Shown here piece after piece: positions 10,902 to 19,785 of a DNA stretch of 64,000 nucleotides (position 1 is the first letter of the stretch; every line of letters starts with the position of its first letter). The stretch spans positions 149,499-213,498 of the forward strand of contig NZ_LQMT02000005.1 of NCBI RefSeq assembly GCF_001620365.2. The letters run 5' to 3'. The notes beneath the pieces are model-generated. The model was given only the letters and a program-made list of their open reading frames with translations. It searched no databases and was not told the origin of the DNA. This DNA comes from Amycolatopsis keratiniphila subsp. keratiniphila (GTDB lineage Bacteria > Actinomycetota > Actinomycetes > Mycobacteriales > Pseudonocardiaceae). A program made the position numbers and the translations under genes.

Positions 10902-11668
10902 CCATGCCCGAGATGCACACGCTCACCGGCGCGTACGCCGTCGACGCGCTGTCCGAAGTGGAGCGAGCGCAGTTCCAGCGGCACCTCGCCGAGTGTGCTT
11001 CGTGCGCGCAAGAGGTCCTCGAACTGCAGATGACGGCGACCCGGCTCGGTGCCGCGCTGGCCGAGGACCCGCCGCCCGAACTCAAGCGCCGCGTGCTCGC
11101 CGAGGCGATGGCGACCAGGCAACTGCCGCCGAAGACACGCTTCGGCGCGGGGGAGCGCGTCAAGGACCGGCGCCGCGCCCCGCGCTGGGCGATCGCCGCG
11201 GTCGCGGCGGCCGTCGTCGGGCTCGCGGGCACCGCCGTGTTCGGCGGGATCGCCTACGACAACCACTCGCAGCTGACGGCCGCGCGGGAGCGTGCGGCGC
11301 AGTACGCGGAGCGATACGCCCCGGTCGCCGACGTCCTTTCGGCCGCCGATCTCCGGACCGGGCACGCCGAGACCTCGGCCGGCGGCGGTGGCACCGTGAT
11401 GATGTCGCGCGCGAAGGACCGGCTGGTGTTCATGGCGGCGCAGCTGCCGGCGAACGAACCGGGCCGGGTCTACCAGGCCTGGCTCATGTTCCCGGGTGCC
11501 GCGCCCAAACCCGCCGGGCTCATTTCCGGTGGTCAGGACGGTGCGCTGCTGGTCGCCGACGGGCTCGCCGGGGCCGAGAAATTCGCGCTCAGCGTCGAAC
11601 AGGCGGGCGGATCACCGACCGGGGCGCCGTCGAAGGACGTCGTCATGGTCATGTCCATGCCCACCTGA
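10898..11668 (+). CDS. rskA: Membrane anti-sigma-K factor RskA
   Basis: This 256-residue single-pass protein would hold SigK inactive at the membrane. The N-terminal cytoplasmic anti-sigma domain carries a zinc-type HxxxCxxC (His29, Cys33, Cys36). One membrane helix follows ([20 protein letters not shown], about residues 99-118), then an extracytoplasmic RskA C-terminal domain of about 135 residues ([16 protein letters not shown]). In the mycobacterial system, stepwise proteolysis of RskA releases SigK; the same is inferred here. The start codon overlaps the sigK stop (ATGA). There is no visible truncation. Confidence 0.92.
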   Translation: MTMPEMHTLTGAYAVDALSEVERAQFQRHLAECASCAQEVLELQMTATRLGAALAEDPPPELKRRVLAEAMATRQLPPKTRFGAGERVKDRRRAPRWAIAAVAAAVVGLAGTAVFGGIAYDNHSQLTAARERAAQYAERYAPVADVLSAADLRTGHAETSAGGGGTVMMSRAKDRLVFMAAQLPANEPGRVYQAWLMFPGAAPKPAGLISGGQDGALLVADGLAGAEKFALSVEQAGGSPTGAPSKDVVMVMSMPT

Positions 11669-11819
11669 TCTTGCTCTTTACCAGGCCGCCGTTCGCCGCC
11701 GCGACCGGGTCTCGCTCTTGCGCCCGCGAACATGTTGTGGCAAAACACCTTTGCGACACACGGCGTGGCTACTGGATTCAAGCCAGCCTGGTGCATACCG
11801 TCCTGCTTCAACGTCGGCA

Positions 11820-11863
11820 GTTGACATAACTCTCAATCTGAACTTCAGCTCGAGGGTTCGGCA
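11820..11863 (+). promoter_or_regulatory. AT-rich control region upstream of ftsZ
   Basis: This AT-rich island in the 250-bp gap between rskA and ftsZ starts with TTGACATAACTCTCAATCTG and ends in an imperfect complement, CTCGAGGGTT. The TTGACATAAC... and ...GAGGGTT pattern resembles what I recall upstream of ftsZ in other actinobacteria. It may hold the ftsZ promoter or a regulator site. Nothing else was recognised in 11669-11918. Confidence 0.4.
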
Positions 11864-11918
11864 CAGGCTCAGCGACCGGCGGGCAGCACGGGCACACACG
11901 ATCAGGAAGGCGGCCCCG

Positions 11919-13241
11919 ATGACGCCCCCGCACAACTACCTTGCGGTGATCAAGGTCGTCGGTATCGGCGGCGGCGGCGTGAACGCCGTGAACCGCATGA
12001 TCGAGGTCGGCCTCAAGGGCGTCGAGTTCATCGCGGTGAACACCGACGCGCAGGCACTGCTCATGTCCGACGCCGACGTCAAGCTCGACATCGGCCGGGA
12101 ACTGACCCGCGGCCTCGGTGCCGGCGCCGCCCCCGAGGTGGGGCAGAAGGCCGCCGAGGACCACCGCGAAGAGATCGAAGAGGTCATCAAGGGCGCCGAC
12201 ATGGTGTTCGTGACCGCGGGCGAGGGCGGTGGCACCGGCACCGGTGGCGCGCCGGTCGTCGCCCAGATCGCCCGCAAGCTCGGCGCGCTGACCATCGGCG
12301 TCGTCACCCGCCCGTTCACCTTCGAGGGCAAGCGCCGCAGCAAGCAGGCCGAAGAGGGTATCCAGCAGCTGCGCAACGAATGCGACACGCTCATCGTGAT
12401 CCCGAACGACCGGCTGCTGCAGCTGGGCGACATCGGCGTCTCGCTGATGGACGCCTTCCGCTCGGCGGACGAGGTGCTGCTTTCGGGTGTCCAGGGCATC
12501 ACCGACCTGATCACCACGCCGGGTCTGATCAACCTGGACTTCGCCGACGTCAAGAGCGTCATGTCCGGCGCGGGTTCCGCGCTGATGGGCATCGGCTCGG
12601 CGCGCGGCGAGGGCCGGGCGATCCAGGCGGCGGAGAAGGCGATCAACTCGCCGCTGCTGGAAGCGTCGATGGACGGGGCGCACGGCGCGCTGCTGTCGAT
12701 CGCGGGCGGGTCGGACCTCGGCCTGTTCGAGATCAACGAAGCCGCGTCGCTGGTGCAGGAGTCCGCGCACCCGGACGCCAACATCATCTTCGGGACGATC
12801 ATCGACGACTCGCTCGGCGACGAGGTCCGGGTCACCGTGATCGCGGCCGGGTTCGACGCCGGTACCCCGACCCACAAGAAGCTCGACCCGCCCGCGTTCG
12901 GCTCCCGCACGAACTCGACCGCGTCCGCGCAGGCCGGCCAGGTCAACACCGGTGGGGCGACTCCGGTGCAGAGCCCGCCCTCGGGCGCAACGCCGGTTCC
13001 GTCGACCGGGTCGAACGGTTACCCGGTCGCGCCGCCGCGCACGCACACGCCGATGCCGTCCGCCCGCAACGAGGGCAACGGTTCGCTGAGCGGCGGGCTC
13101 CCGCAGCCCGGCGGCGGTTCGCGCGGCTACTCGCCGATCGGGTCGAACACGAACCACGGCAGCCTGCCCGGCCGCGCCACCCCGGTGCACGACGACCCGT
13201 CGGACGACGAGGTCGACGTGCCGCCGTTCATGCGCCGGTAG
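11919..13241 (+). CDS. ftsZ: Cell division GTPase FtsZ
   Basis: FtsZ polymerises into the division ring and recruits the septal machinery. The 440-residue protein has the GTP-binding N-terminal domain ([15 protein letters not shown]), the tubulin signature [10 protein letters not shown] near residue 103, the T7-loop region NLDFADVK, and a variable Gly/Pro/Ser-rich linker from about residue 320. It ends in the conserved tail [11 protein letters not shown], which contacts SepF and other partners. The ATG follows an AGGAAGG ribosome binding site. It opens the pgeF-yggS-sepF-yggT-divIVA block. Unusually, no ftsQ, murC or other dcw genes are found upstream; the sigK locus sits there instead. Confidence 0.98.
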   Translation: MTPPHNYLAVIKVVGIGGGGVNAVNRMIEVGLKGVEFIAVNTDAQALLMSDADVKLDIGRELTRGLGAGAAPEVGQKAAEDHREEIEEVIKGADMVFVTAGEGGGTGTGGAPVVAQIARKLGALTIGVVTRPFTFEGKRRSKQAEEGIQQLRNECDTLIVIPNDRLLQLGDIGVSLMDAFRSADEVLLSGVQGITDLITTPGLINLDFADVKSVMSGAGSALMGIGSARGEGRAIQAAEKAINSPLLEASMDGAHGALLSIAGGSDLGLFEINEAASLVQESAHPDANIIFGTIIDDSLGDEVRVTVIAAGFDAGTPTHKKLDPPAFGSRTNSTASAQAGQVNTGGATPVQSPPSGATPVPSTGSNGYPVAPPRTHTPMPSARNEGNGSLSGGLPQPGGGSRGYSPIGSNTNHGSLPGRATPVHDDPSDDEVDVPPFMRR

Positions 13242-13257
13242 TTCGCCAGTACGTTCC

Positions 13258-13295
13258 GTGAAGGCCTCCTTGACTACAGTCGAGGGGGCCTTCAC
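13258..13295 (+). repeat. Type-C hairpin between ftsZ and pgeF
   Basis: The arms GTGAAGGCCTCCTTGACT (13258-13275) and 13278-13295 pair along 18 positions, with two G-U wobbles on the plus strand. The arm shares GTGAAGGCCTCCTT with the palindrome at 55166-55222. It could dampen read-through from ftsZ into the following genes. The pgeF ribosome binding site AGGAGG (13304-13309) lies 9 bases after it. Confidence 0.75.
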
Positions 13296-13315
13296 TCAGG
13301 TCTAGGAGGAAAAGC

Positions 13316-14023
13316 GTGCGGGTACGGCGGGTCGTCACGACAAGGGCGGGCGGGGCTTCCCGCGCGCCTTACGACACCTTCAACCTCGGTGATCACGTCG
13401 GCGACGACGCGGGCGACGTCTACGCCAACCGCAAGCGCCTCGCCACCGAACTCGGCCTCGCCGAGGACAGGCTGGCGTGGATGGAGCAGGTCCACGGGCG
13501 GACCGCGACCATCGTGGACGGTTCGGAGGCCTCCGCCGCCGAAGCGACCGACGCGCTCGTGACGGCCGAGCCCGGCCTCGCGCTCGTGGTGCTCGTCGCC
13601 GACTGCGTACCTCTTCTGCTGGCCGACGCCGAAGCCGGTGTCGTCGCCGCCGTCCACGCGGGCCGCGTCGGCGCCAGGGTCGGCGTCGTCCCCGCCGCGG
13701 TCGAGGCGATGCGTTCGCTCGGCGCCCAACCGGCCAGGACCGAAGCGCTGCTCGGTCCCGCGATCTGCGGCGACTGCTACGAAGTCCCCGCCGACATGGC
13801 CGCCGACGTCGAAAAGCACGTCCCGGGCAGCGCCTGTAAAACCCGCAAGGGCACGCCGGGGCTCGACCTGCGGGCCGGACTCTGGCGGCAACTGGCCGAC
13901 CTCGGCGTCGGCAAGATCGGTGTGGATCCACGCTGCACCAACGAAGACAAGACCCTCTTCAGCTTCCGTCGCGACGGCACCACGGGCCGGATCGCCGGAA
14001 TCACGTGGCTGGACGCGTCGTGA
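13316..14023 (+). CDS. pgeF: Peptidoglycan editing factor PgeF / YfiH (laccase-like domain)
   Basis: This 235-residue protein belongs to the YfiH/PgeF/LACC1 family. Members bind zinc with one Cys and two His and act in peptidoglycan fidelity or purine nucleoside breakdown. Visible motifs are ADCVPLLLAD (zinc Cys), VAAVHAGRVG (zinc His; most relatives read HAGWRG, so this site is altered) and GPAICGDCYEVP. The C terminus RCTNEDKTLFSFRRDG is family-typical. The GTG start follows AGGAGG at 13304. The gene lies in its usual place after ftsZ, and its stop overlaps the next start (GTGA). Confidence 0.9.
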   Translation: MRVRRVVTTRAGGASRAPYDTFNLGDHVGDDAGDVYANRKRLATELGLAEDRLAWMEQVHGRTATIVDGSEASAAEATDALVTAEPGLALVVLVADCVPLLLADAEAGVVAAVHAGRVGARVGVVPAAVEAMRSLGAQPARTEALLGPAICGDCYEVPADMAADVEKHVPGSACKTRKGTPGLDLRAGLWRQLADLGVGKIGVDPRCTNEDKTLFSFRRDGTTGRIAGITWLDAS

Positions 14024-14751
14024 GTGACGCCCGCAAGGGGGAACTCGCCGCCTCCCTCGCCGAAGTGGAAGAGCGGATCGCGGCCGCGTGCAAGTCCGCA
14101 GGCCGGGCCCGCGACGAGGTCAAGCTGCTCGCGGTCACCAAGACCTTCCCTGCGCTCGACGCCGCGCTGCTCGCCGACCTCGGCGCGCTCGACCTCGCCG
14201 AGAACCGCGATCAGGAAGCGGGCGCGAAGGCCGAAGAGGTCGCCGGTCTGCGGCCGGACGCCCGGATCCGCTGGCATATGGTCGGCAGCCTGCAGCGGAA
14301 CAAGGCCAAATCGGTCGTGCGCTGGGCCGACGAGGTCCAGTCCGTCGACTCCGAACGGCTGGCCGAAGCACTCGCGAAGGCGACCAAGTCCGCCCTCGAA
14401 TCAGGGCAACGCGAGCACCCGCTGGACGTCCTCATTCAAGTAAGTCTCGATGACGATCCGAAGCGCGGGGGCATTCGGTTGAGCGAAGTGAGCCATTTGG
14501 CGGAGCGGATAGCCCATGTGGGTGATATTCGCCTCCGGGGGCTTATGGCGGTCGCGCCGCTGGGTACTGATCCCGCGGAGGCGTTCGGGAAACTCGCCCG
14601 AGCGTCGGAGCGTCTACGGGAAGAACACCCAAATGCCCGTGAGATCTCCGCCGGAATGAGCAATGATCTCGAGCAGGCGATCGCGCACGGGTCGACCTGT
14701 GTGCGTGTCGGAACCGCGTTGCTCGGTGGACGCGGTTTAGCCTCGCCTTAG
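14020..14751 (+). CDS. yggS: YggS family pyridoxal phosphate homeostasis protein
   Basis: This 243-residue PLP-binding protein of the YggS/PLPBP family has an alanine-racemase-like barrel fold but no known enzyme reaction. It buffers pyridoxal 5'-phosphate and affects amino acid balance. The PLP lysine is Lys41 in LLAVTKTFP, followed by ENRDQEAGAKAEEV, IRWHMVGSLQRNKAK and the C-terminal SAGMSNDLEQAIAHGST phosphate-binding segment. GTG 14020 is chosen because it overlaps the pgeF stop by 4 bp; a GTG five codons upstream is possible. The segment 14440-14550 is locally lower in GC than its neighbours but stays in frame. Confidence 0.93.
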   Translation: MSDARKGELAASLAEVEERIAAACKSAGRARDEVKLLAVTKTFPALDAALLADLGALDLAENRDQEAGAKAEEVAGLRPDARIRWHMVGSLQRNKAKSVVRWADEVQSVDSERLAEALAKATKSALESGQREHPLDVLIQVSLDDDPKRGGIRLSEVSHLAERIAHVGDIRLRGLMAVAPLGTDPAEAFGKLARASERLREEHPNAREISAGMSNDLEQAIAHGSTCVRVGTALLGGRGLASP

Positions 14752-14832
14752 GGAATACCGTCCCGTCGTTACGGGGAGTGGCGGCGAGGGCGGGGGAGTA
14801 CGTGCGGGACGCGGCTAAGGCTAGGGAGAGGC

Positions 14833-15432
14833 ATGAGCGCGCTGCAGAAGCTGAAGGCCTACTTCGGGATGGTGCCCGCGGACGAAGACGGCTATGACGT
14901 CGAGGATGACTACCGGCGAGGCTACGCCGACGACGAGTACGACTACGACGACGAGCCGCCGGCCCGGTCACGGGGTGGACGTTACCGGGACGAAGTTGAC
15001 ACTTACGACGAGCCCGCACCCCGGCCTCGGTCACGCTCCGTGGCCAGTCCGGAGCCGGCCGTCCACGGAGCGCTGGCGATGGACCGTCAGCCGGAGCCGG
15101 TCGCGCGGCTGCGGCCGGTCACCGAGCCGGTGCGTCCGGCGGTGCGTGACCCGTTGAGCCGGATCACGACGCTGCACCCGACGAGCTACGCGGAAGCGCG
15201 CGCGATCGGGGAGCACTACCGGGAGGGCATCCCGGTGATCATGAACCTCACGGAGATGGAGAACGCGGACGCGAAGCGTCTCGTCGACTTCGCCGCGGGG
15301 CTCGCTTTCGCGTTGCGCGGCTCGATGGACAAGGTCACCAACAAGGTGTTCCTTCTCTCACCGCCCGATGTGGATGTCACCGCGGAGGACCGTCGGCGGA
15401 TCGCCGAAGGCGGATTATTCCTGCGCGGCTGA
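14833..15432 (+). CDS. sepF: Cell division protein SepF
   Basis: SepF anchors FtsZ polymers to the membrane and is essential for division in actinobacteria, which lack FtsA. The 199-residue protein has the short N-terminal amphipathic membrane-targeting helix ([13 protein letters not shown]), an acidic and Tyr-rich linker (about residues 18-90) and the C-terminal SepF core from about residue 110 ([43 protein letters not shown]). The ATG follows a GGGAGAGG site. There are 81 bases between yggS and sepF, enough for an internal promoter. Confidence 0.95.
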   Translation: MSALQKLKAYFGMVPADEDGYDVEDDYRRGYADDEYDYDDEPPARSRGGRYRDEVDTYDEPAPRPRSRSVASPEPAVHGALAMDRQPEPVARLRPVTEPVRPAVRDPLSRITTLHPTSYAEARAIGEHYREGIPVIMNLTEMENADAKRLVDFAAGLAFALRGSMDKVTNKVFLLSPPDVDVTAEDRRRIAEGGLFLRG

Positions 15433-15537
15433 TCACCCGGTGACCGCTGAGCGCAGCCGGATGTGATTTTGTCGACTCATCGGCATCCGCGGCCCGTCAG
15501 CTGCGTCTTTTGACGCGAGGCATGGCAGAGTGGTTAC

Positions 15538-15822
15538 GTGAATGCTGTGTTGCTGGTCGTCTGGTACGTGCTGTTCGCCTTCTGGCTCCTGCTGACGGCA
15601 CGGATCGTCGTCGAGCTCGTGCGTGCTTTCGCTCGCGAGTGGCGTCCTGCCGGAGGGGTTGCGGTAACGCTCGAGACCATCTACACAGTGACCGACCCAC
15701 CGGTTCGTCTGTTCAGACGAATCATCCCGACCGTACGAATCGGCGGCGTCGGACTGGACTTATCGATTATGGTGCTGCTGTTGGTTGTGTTCTTCGCGAT
15801 GCAGCTGGCAACGCCAGGGTGA
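15538..15822 (+). CDS. YggT family membrane protein
   Basis: This 94-residue YggT-family protein is usually encoded between sepF and divIVA in actinobacteria. It has two hydrophobic segments (VLLVVWYVLFAFWLLLTARI and the C-terminal SIMVLLLVVFFAMQL). Between them lies the conserved loop with TDPPVRLFRRIIPTVRIGGV. Its function is not settled; an accessory role in division or envelope assembly is inferred from the neighbourhood. The GTG start gives the family N terminus. The 105 bases between sepF and this gene hold no clear element. Confidence 0.9.
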   Translation: MNAVLLVVWYVLFAFWLLLTARIVVELVRAFAREWRPAGGVAVTLETIYTVTDPPVRLFRRIIPTVRIGGVGLDLSIMVLLLVVFFAMQLATPG

Positions 15823-15876
15823 TTTTCGGGGAAGCCCCGGTGGACCTGCAGGCCATGGAGTGCGTGAGGTGATCTG

Positions 15877-16737
15877 ATGTCGTTGACCCCCGCTGACGTG
15901 CATAACGTCGCGTTCAGCAAGCCGCCCATTGGCAAAAGGGGCTACAACGAGGACGAGGTGGACGCGTTCCTCGACCTGGTGGAGACCGAGCTTGCCCGGT
16001 TGATCGAGGACAACAACGAGCTGCGGCAGCAGGTCGAACAGCTCGACAACGAGCTCGAGACCACCCGTGGTGAGCTTGAGAACGCCAAGGCCGGCGCCGT
16101 CGGCCCGCCGCCGCAGGTACGCGACGAGCCGTCGCGCCGCCTGGCGCCGGTGCCGCCGCCGCAGTCGGCGATGGAGCAGACCCAGGCCCACTCGATGGTG
16201 CCGGACAACGGGGAGCCCAACGTCCAGGCCGCGAAGGTGCTCGGGCTGGCCCAGGAAATGGCCGACCGGCTCACCGCCGAGGCCAAGACCGAGTCGGACG
16301 GCATGCTCGCCGAAGCCCGGACCAAGTCCGAGCAGCTGCTGTCGGACGCGCGGTCCAAGTCGGACTCGATGGTGAACGAGGCACGCACGCGTGCCGAGAC
16401 GATGCTGAACGACGCGCGGACCCGTGCCGAGACCTTGGAGCGCCAGGCGCGCGACAAGGCGACGACCATGGAGCGCGAGGCTCAGCGCAAGTACACCGAG
16501 ACCATGAACAACATGAACGCGGAGAAGGGCTCGCTGGGCAAGAAGATCGAAGAGCTGCGCACGATCGAGCGGGAGTACCGCACGAGGCTGCGCGGGTTCC
16601 TCGAGTCCCAGCTGCGTGAGCTCGACGACCGTGGTTCGGCCGCTCCCGCTTCGGCGTCCTCGTCGAGCTCGGGGCAGTCGTCGTCCTCCGGTGGCGGACA
16701 GGGCTACTCGTTCGGCCCGCGGGCTGAAGCGGGCTGA
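15877..16737 (+). CDS. divIVA: Polar growth / cell wall organiser DivIVA (Wag31)
   Basis: This coiled-coil scaffold marks cell poles and directs tip growth in actinobacteria. The 286-residue protein begins with the conserved DivIVA N-terminal domain ([20 protein letters not shown], then [15 protein letters not shown]), which binds curved membrane. A long coiled coil follows, with a Pro-rich break at about residues 72-105 and a striking run of similar heptads ([20 protein letters not shown]). The tail is Ser/Gly-rich. The start has a close AGGTGA site. It is the last conserved gene of the block and is followed by a terminator-like hairpin. Confidence 0.96.
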   Translation: MSLTPADVHNVAFSKPPIGKRGYNEDEVDAFLDLVETELARLIEDNNELRQQVEQLDNELETTRGELENAKAGAVGPPPQVRDEPSRRLAPVPPPQSAMEQTQAHSMVPDNGEPNVQAAKVLGLAQEMADRLTAEAKTESDGMLAEARTKSEQLLSDARSKSDSMVNEARTRAETMLNDARTRAETLERQARDKATTMEREAQRKYTETMNNMNAEKGSLGKKIEELRTIEREYRTRLRGFLESQLRELDDRGSAAPASASSSSSGQSSSSGGGQGYSFGPRAEAG

Positions 16738-16751
16738 TTTCTACACACTGG

Positions 16752-16791
16752 AACGGCCTCGGCACTCTCCGGAGGGTCGGGGCCGTTTCGC
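16752..16791 (+). terminator. Hairpin after divIVA
   Basis: AACGGCCTCGG (16752-16762) pairs with CGGGGCCGTT (16778-16787), with an inner CTCC/GGAG pair and small bulges, and TTTC follows. It is the likely end of the ftsZ-divIVA transcription unit, 14 bases after the stop. Confidence 0.6.
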
Positions 16792-16815
16792 TGTGCGCTC
16801 GTGTTGTAATTCACC

Positions 16816-17370
16816 GTGCTCTTCATCGTCCTGGTACTGGTACTGGCGGCTCTGGGGCTGCTCGTCGCGGCGCTCATCACCGCGAACTCCCTGTGGGCTT
16901 GGATCTCCATCGGCCTCTCCGTCGTCGCGGGGTTGCTGCTCCTCTTCGACTGGCTGCGCCGCCGGAAGAAGCGAGCGGCCCCCGCTGAAGAAGAAGCGGC
17001 CGAAGACGCGTCCGACGAGGACGAGCCCGCCGACGGTGAGGAAAAGAAACCCGAGGACGTCGAGCAGACCGTCTTGATGCCCGCCGCGGGTGAGCTGGGC
17101 GATGCGGAGGACACCCCCGAGCCGCAGCAGACCGGCGACCCCGGCGAGGAGAAGAGCGACCCCGCGGATGTGGCCGTCGTCTCCGAACTCGAGATCGAGG
17201 TCGTCGTCGTCGACGAGTACCCGCGCTATCACGTGACTTCGTGCGAGTGGCTCGAAGCAAGGGACACCATCCCGCTCGGCATCGGTGAGGCGCGGCAGCT
17301 CGGGTTCACCCCGTGCGCGCTGTGCACGCCCGACGCCGAGATCGCCGGGAAGCACCGCGAGAAGGCTTAG
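16816..17370 (+). CDS. Membrane protein with acidic linker and C-terminal Cys-containing domain
   Basis: This 184-residue protein has two N-terminal membrane helices (about residues 2-22 and 26-46), then a basic RRRKKR stop-transfer, a long Glu/Asp/Pro-rich linker and a compact C-terminal domain of about 60 residues. That domain contains a His and a Cys in HVTSCEWLE and a CALC pair at GFTPCALCTPD, which could bind a metal. A small membrane protein at this position after divIVA is usual in actinobacteria (Rv2144c in Mycobacterium), but the C-terminal domain is an addition. The function is unknown. The GTG is five bases after a TGTAAT hexamer, so the mRNA may be leaderless. It converges on the FUSC gene with overlapping stops. 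Confidence 0.82.
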   Translation: MLFIVLVLVLAALGLLVAALITANSLWAWISIGLSVVAGLLLLFDWLRRRKKRAAPAEEEAAEDASDEDEPADGEEKKPEDVEQTVLMPAAGELGDAEDTPEPQQTGDPGEEKSDPADVAVVSELEIEVVVVDEYPRYHVTSCEWLEARDTIPLGIGEARQLGFTPCALCTPDAEIAGKHREKA

Positions 17371-19175
17371 AACTTCTGCGCCGCTTCGCCGACCGCCACG
17401 ACGTCGGCGGCGATCGTGTCGAGCACCAGGCGCTGTTCCTCGTCCGCGTCCCGCGGCACGGGGATTTCCGCGGTTTCGTCGGTACCGAGTGTGCGCGCCG
17501 CCTCGTCGACGGCATCCGCCGCTTCGGCCGATCCGGGCCGCAGCAAGAGCGATGACGCCGTGACGGACAGGCCACGCAACGCTTCGGCGGCCTTCTCCAG
17601 CGCGTCTTGTTGACCGGGCGAGGGTTCCTTGGTGCCGGGTTCCGCCGCGAGCAGCCCGTGATGGGCGATGGTGGCGGCACGGAACTCGCGGCCGAGCGTC
17701 CGCGGGTCGACGTCCTGGCCGCGTAGTTTCAGCGCCACCGAGCCGAGCAGCTCCCGGGTGGCGCCGACGGCGTTCTCGAACCGTTCCGTGGGGCCGGGTT
17801 TCGGCACCCCGGGGATCGCGGCGAACCCGAACAGCAGCGCGATGACGCCGGCGAGGACCATCAGGAGCAGGTACTCGACGAGGACGTAACGCGGGTCGAG
17901 ATGCCGGGTGGTCGCGTTCATGCCGACCGACATCAGGACCATGCAACCGTTGAAGATCGCCGGCCGCGTCTGCATGAACGAGAACCCGCCGAGGAGCGCG
18001 ACGAGCCCGATCGGCAGCAGAAACCCTTGCGGCAGAAGCCAAAGAACGAGACCGAGCACGACGGCGCCGCCGAGCGATCCGCCGATCCGCTGCCATGCCT
18101 TGCCGAGGCTGTCCCGCCATTCCGGTTGCAGGATGGCGAAGGTGCCGAGCAGGAACGACACGGTGAGCGGGTCGCCGGGCCGGAAACTCGCGACCACCAG
18201 CGCCAGCCCGACGCCGAGCCCGCAGCGGAGCGCGTGCCGGAACTGCGCCGACTGCCAGGAAAACGCGCCGCCCAGCTCGATCCGGCGCAGTTCCTTGCGG
18301 AGCCCCTTCGGAACGTCCACACGAGACTCGTCGCGTTCGGTCGCCGAGGCCCGGATGGTTTCGAGTGCCTCCCAGAGCGCGGTGACGAGCCTCGCCGTGG
18401 CGCCGGGCAACCCACCGGTTTCGTTGCGCCGCACCGGTTGGACGTCGTTCGGCGCGGTGGGGCTTCGGACGGCTTCGGCCAGCCTCGCGGCTTCTTCTTT
18501 GGCGGCGTCGAGTGTTTCGCCGATTTCCTTGCTGTTCAGTCGTTTCCGGCGGATCTCCAGCAGCCCGGTGGCCGCGCGATAGCGGAACAGTCCGCCGAGG
18601 ACCCCGCCGGTCCAGCGACGGGGCCGGTCCGCGAGCCAAAGCCTCGCCGCACGCACTTGAGTCTCGGAAGTATCCGTCGAGAGCGCGTCGGCCAGCGCGT
18701 CACGGGTCGGCTTGGCGGGATCCTTCGCGCCTATCAGCACCCGCAACAGGATCACGACCCCCACCGCGAGCGCGGGCGCGCCCAGGATCTGCCCCGCCGA
18801 CGCCGTCCCCGTCAACTGGAAGCCGTACCCGAACAGTGACGCCATCCCGAGCCCGAGCCCCACCGTCACGAACCGCGGCCCGAGCACGGGCAGCAGGCCG
18901 GCCACGACCACGATCGCCACCAGCAGCCCGATCGCCGCCCACTGCGACACCGCGCCCAGCAACCGCGGCACCCCGACCGCGAGGATCAGCGCGGGCGCGA
19001 ACCACGCCAGCAACCGCAGATCCGCCCACAGCGGCCCGCCGACCGCCGCGATGAGGCAGAAGAGCGCGGTGAGGGCGGCCAGGGCGGCCGCGTTGCCCAG
19101 TCCCAAGAGGAACCCGAGCCCGCTGACGCCACCGAGGACGACCAGCAGGACGATGAGGAGTCCAGGCCCTTTCAT
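17367..19175 (-). CDS. FUSC family membrane protein (aromatic acid exporter-like)
   Basis: This 602-residue protein belongs to the FUSC/fusaric-acid-resistance-like superfamily. It has an N-terminal block of about six hydrophobic helices (residues 1-165), a cytoplasmic segment of about 170 residues and a second block of about six helices (340-480). This second block is the FUSC-like domain (GLGVGLALVVASFRPGDPLT, FAILQPEWRDSLGKAWQRIG). A soluble C-terminal part of about 120 residues rich in Ala and Glu follows. Family members are proposed to export aromatic acids or other small toxic compounds; the substrate here is unknown. Its stop overlaps that of the convergent upstream gene, and the DUF4279 gene lies 69 bp behind it in the same direction. 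Confidence 0.82.
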   Translation of the reverse strand: MKGPGLLIVLLVVLGGVSGLGFLLGLGNAAALAALTALFCLIAAVGGPLWADLRLLAWFAPALILAVGVPRLLGAVSQWAAIGLLVAIVVVAGLLPVLGPRFVTVGLGLGMASLFGYGFQLTGTASAGQILGAPALAVGVVILLRVLIGAKDPAKPTRDALADALSTDTSETQVRAARLWLADRPRRWTGGVLGGLFRYRAATGLLEIRRKRLNSKEIGETLDAAKEEAARLAEAVRSPTAPNDVQPVRRNETGGLPGATARLVTALWEALETIRASATERDESRVDVPKGLRKELRRIELGGAFSWQSAQFRHALRCGLGVGLALVVASFRPGDPLTVSFLLGTFAILQPEWRDSLGKAWQRIGGSLGGAVVLGLVLWLLPQGFLLPIGLVALLGGFSFMQTRPAIFNGCMVLMSVGMNATTRHLDPRYVLVEYLLLMVLAGVIALLFGFAAIPGVPKPGPTERFENAVGATRELLGSVALKLRGQDVDPRTLGREFRAATIAHHGLLAAEPGTKEPSPGQQDALEKAAEALRGLSVTASSLLLRPGSAEAADAVDEAARTLGTDETAEIPVPRDADEEQRLVLDTIAADVVAVGEAAQKF

Positions 19176-19244
19176 CGGGCCCCGCAGATCGGCATACCGT
19201 CAACCTAGATGCGGCGGCGGGGACGGCAACTCGGGGGCTTGGAC

Positions 19245-19646
19245 TTACTGTTCGTCGTCGCTCATGACGTCCAGGAGCAGGTCACCTGGCAGTGTCAGAA
19301 GCCGCCGGAGAAGCGGCCGGTCGAGCTCAATCGCGTGTTCGGTCGCATGCGACGCCGCCAAGCAAAACCAGTCGGCCACGTACCCTTCGCTGATCAACTG
19401 CCATACCGCGTCGGCCTTGGGCTCAAGCCGATCGAGAAGCCAGTGAAGATGATCGGCAAGCTCGCCACCCGGCGGTAAGTCCGACGACAGCAGCCACAGC
19501 GATACCGGACGGACGGTTCCCGAACGCCATCCGACCGGCTCCCCGACCTCGAACGCCTGTGACGGTTCCAAAGTGAGTAGTCGAGTCACCGACGTAGCGC
19601 TTCCACCGTGATCGCCAGAGATCCGAAACGTCGCTCGTGTCCGCAT
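19245..19646 (-). CDS. DUF4279 domain protein
   Basis: This 133-residue protein fits DUF4279. A short strand (RATFRISGD) is followed by an ITxxLxLEPS-like segment (VTRLLTLEPSQAFEVGEP), then RPVSLWLLSS, a helix HLHWLLDRLEP, AVWQLISEGYVADWFCLA and a C-terminal helix with DRPLLRRLLTL. Such proteins sometimes occur near immunity or toxin genes, but no function is known. The ATG at 19646 is chosen because the upstream extension loses the family pattern and has poor codon use. The segment is less GC-rich than the neighbouring housekeeping genes, as is the HNH gene divergent from it, so the pair may be accessory DNA. Confidence 0.65.
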   Translation of the reverse strand: MRTRATFRISGDHGGSATSVTRLLTLEPSQAFEVGEPVGWRSGTVRPVSLWLLSSDLPPGGELADHLHWLLDRLEPKADAVWQLISEGYVADWFCLAASHATEHAIELDRPLLRRLLTLPGDLLLDVMSDDEQ

Positions 19647-19785
19647 CAGTACATGGTCGCGTAGCAAATGCCTTTGCCGCGAGGGAAATGCCCGCCCACG
19701 ACAGTGGATGCGAGGCTTCTTCGCGGGTCTTTGTAGTCTGAATATGCTATAGCACAGGTGTTCGATCCGGCGTAGCGTTGATCTT

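Noticed and set aside
19209..19478. Plus-strand frame of 89 codons
   Set aside because: It lies antisense to the DUF4279 gene, which has a better family match; no ribosome binding site was seen.
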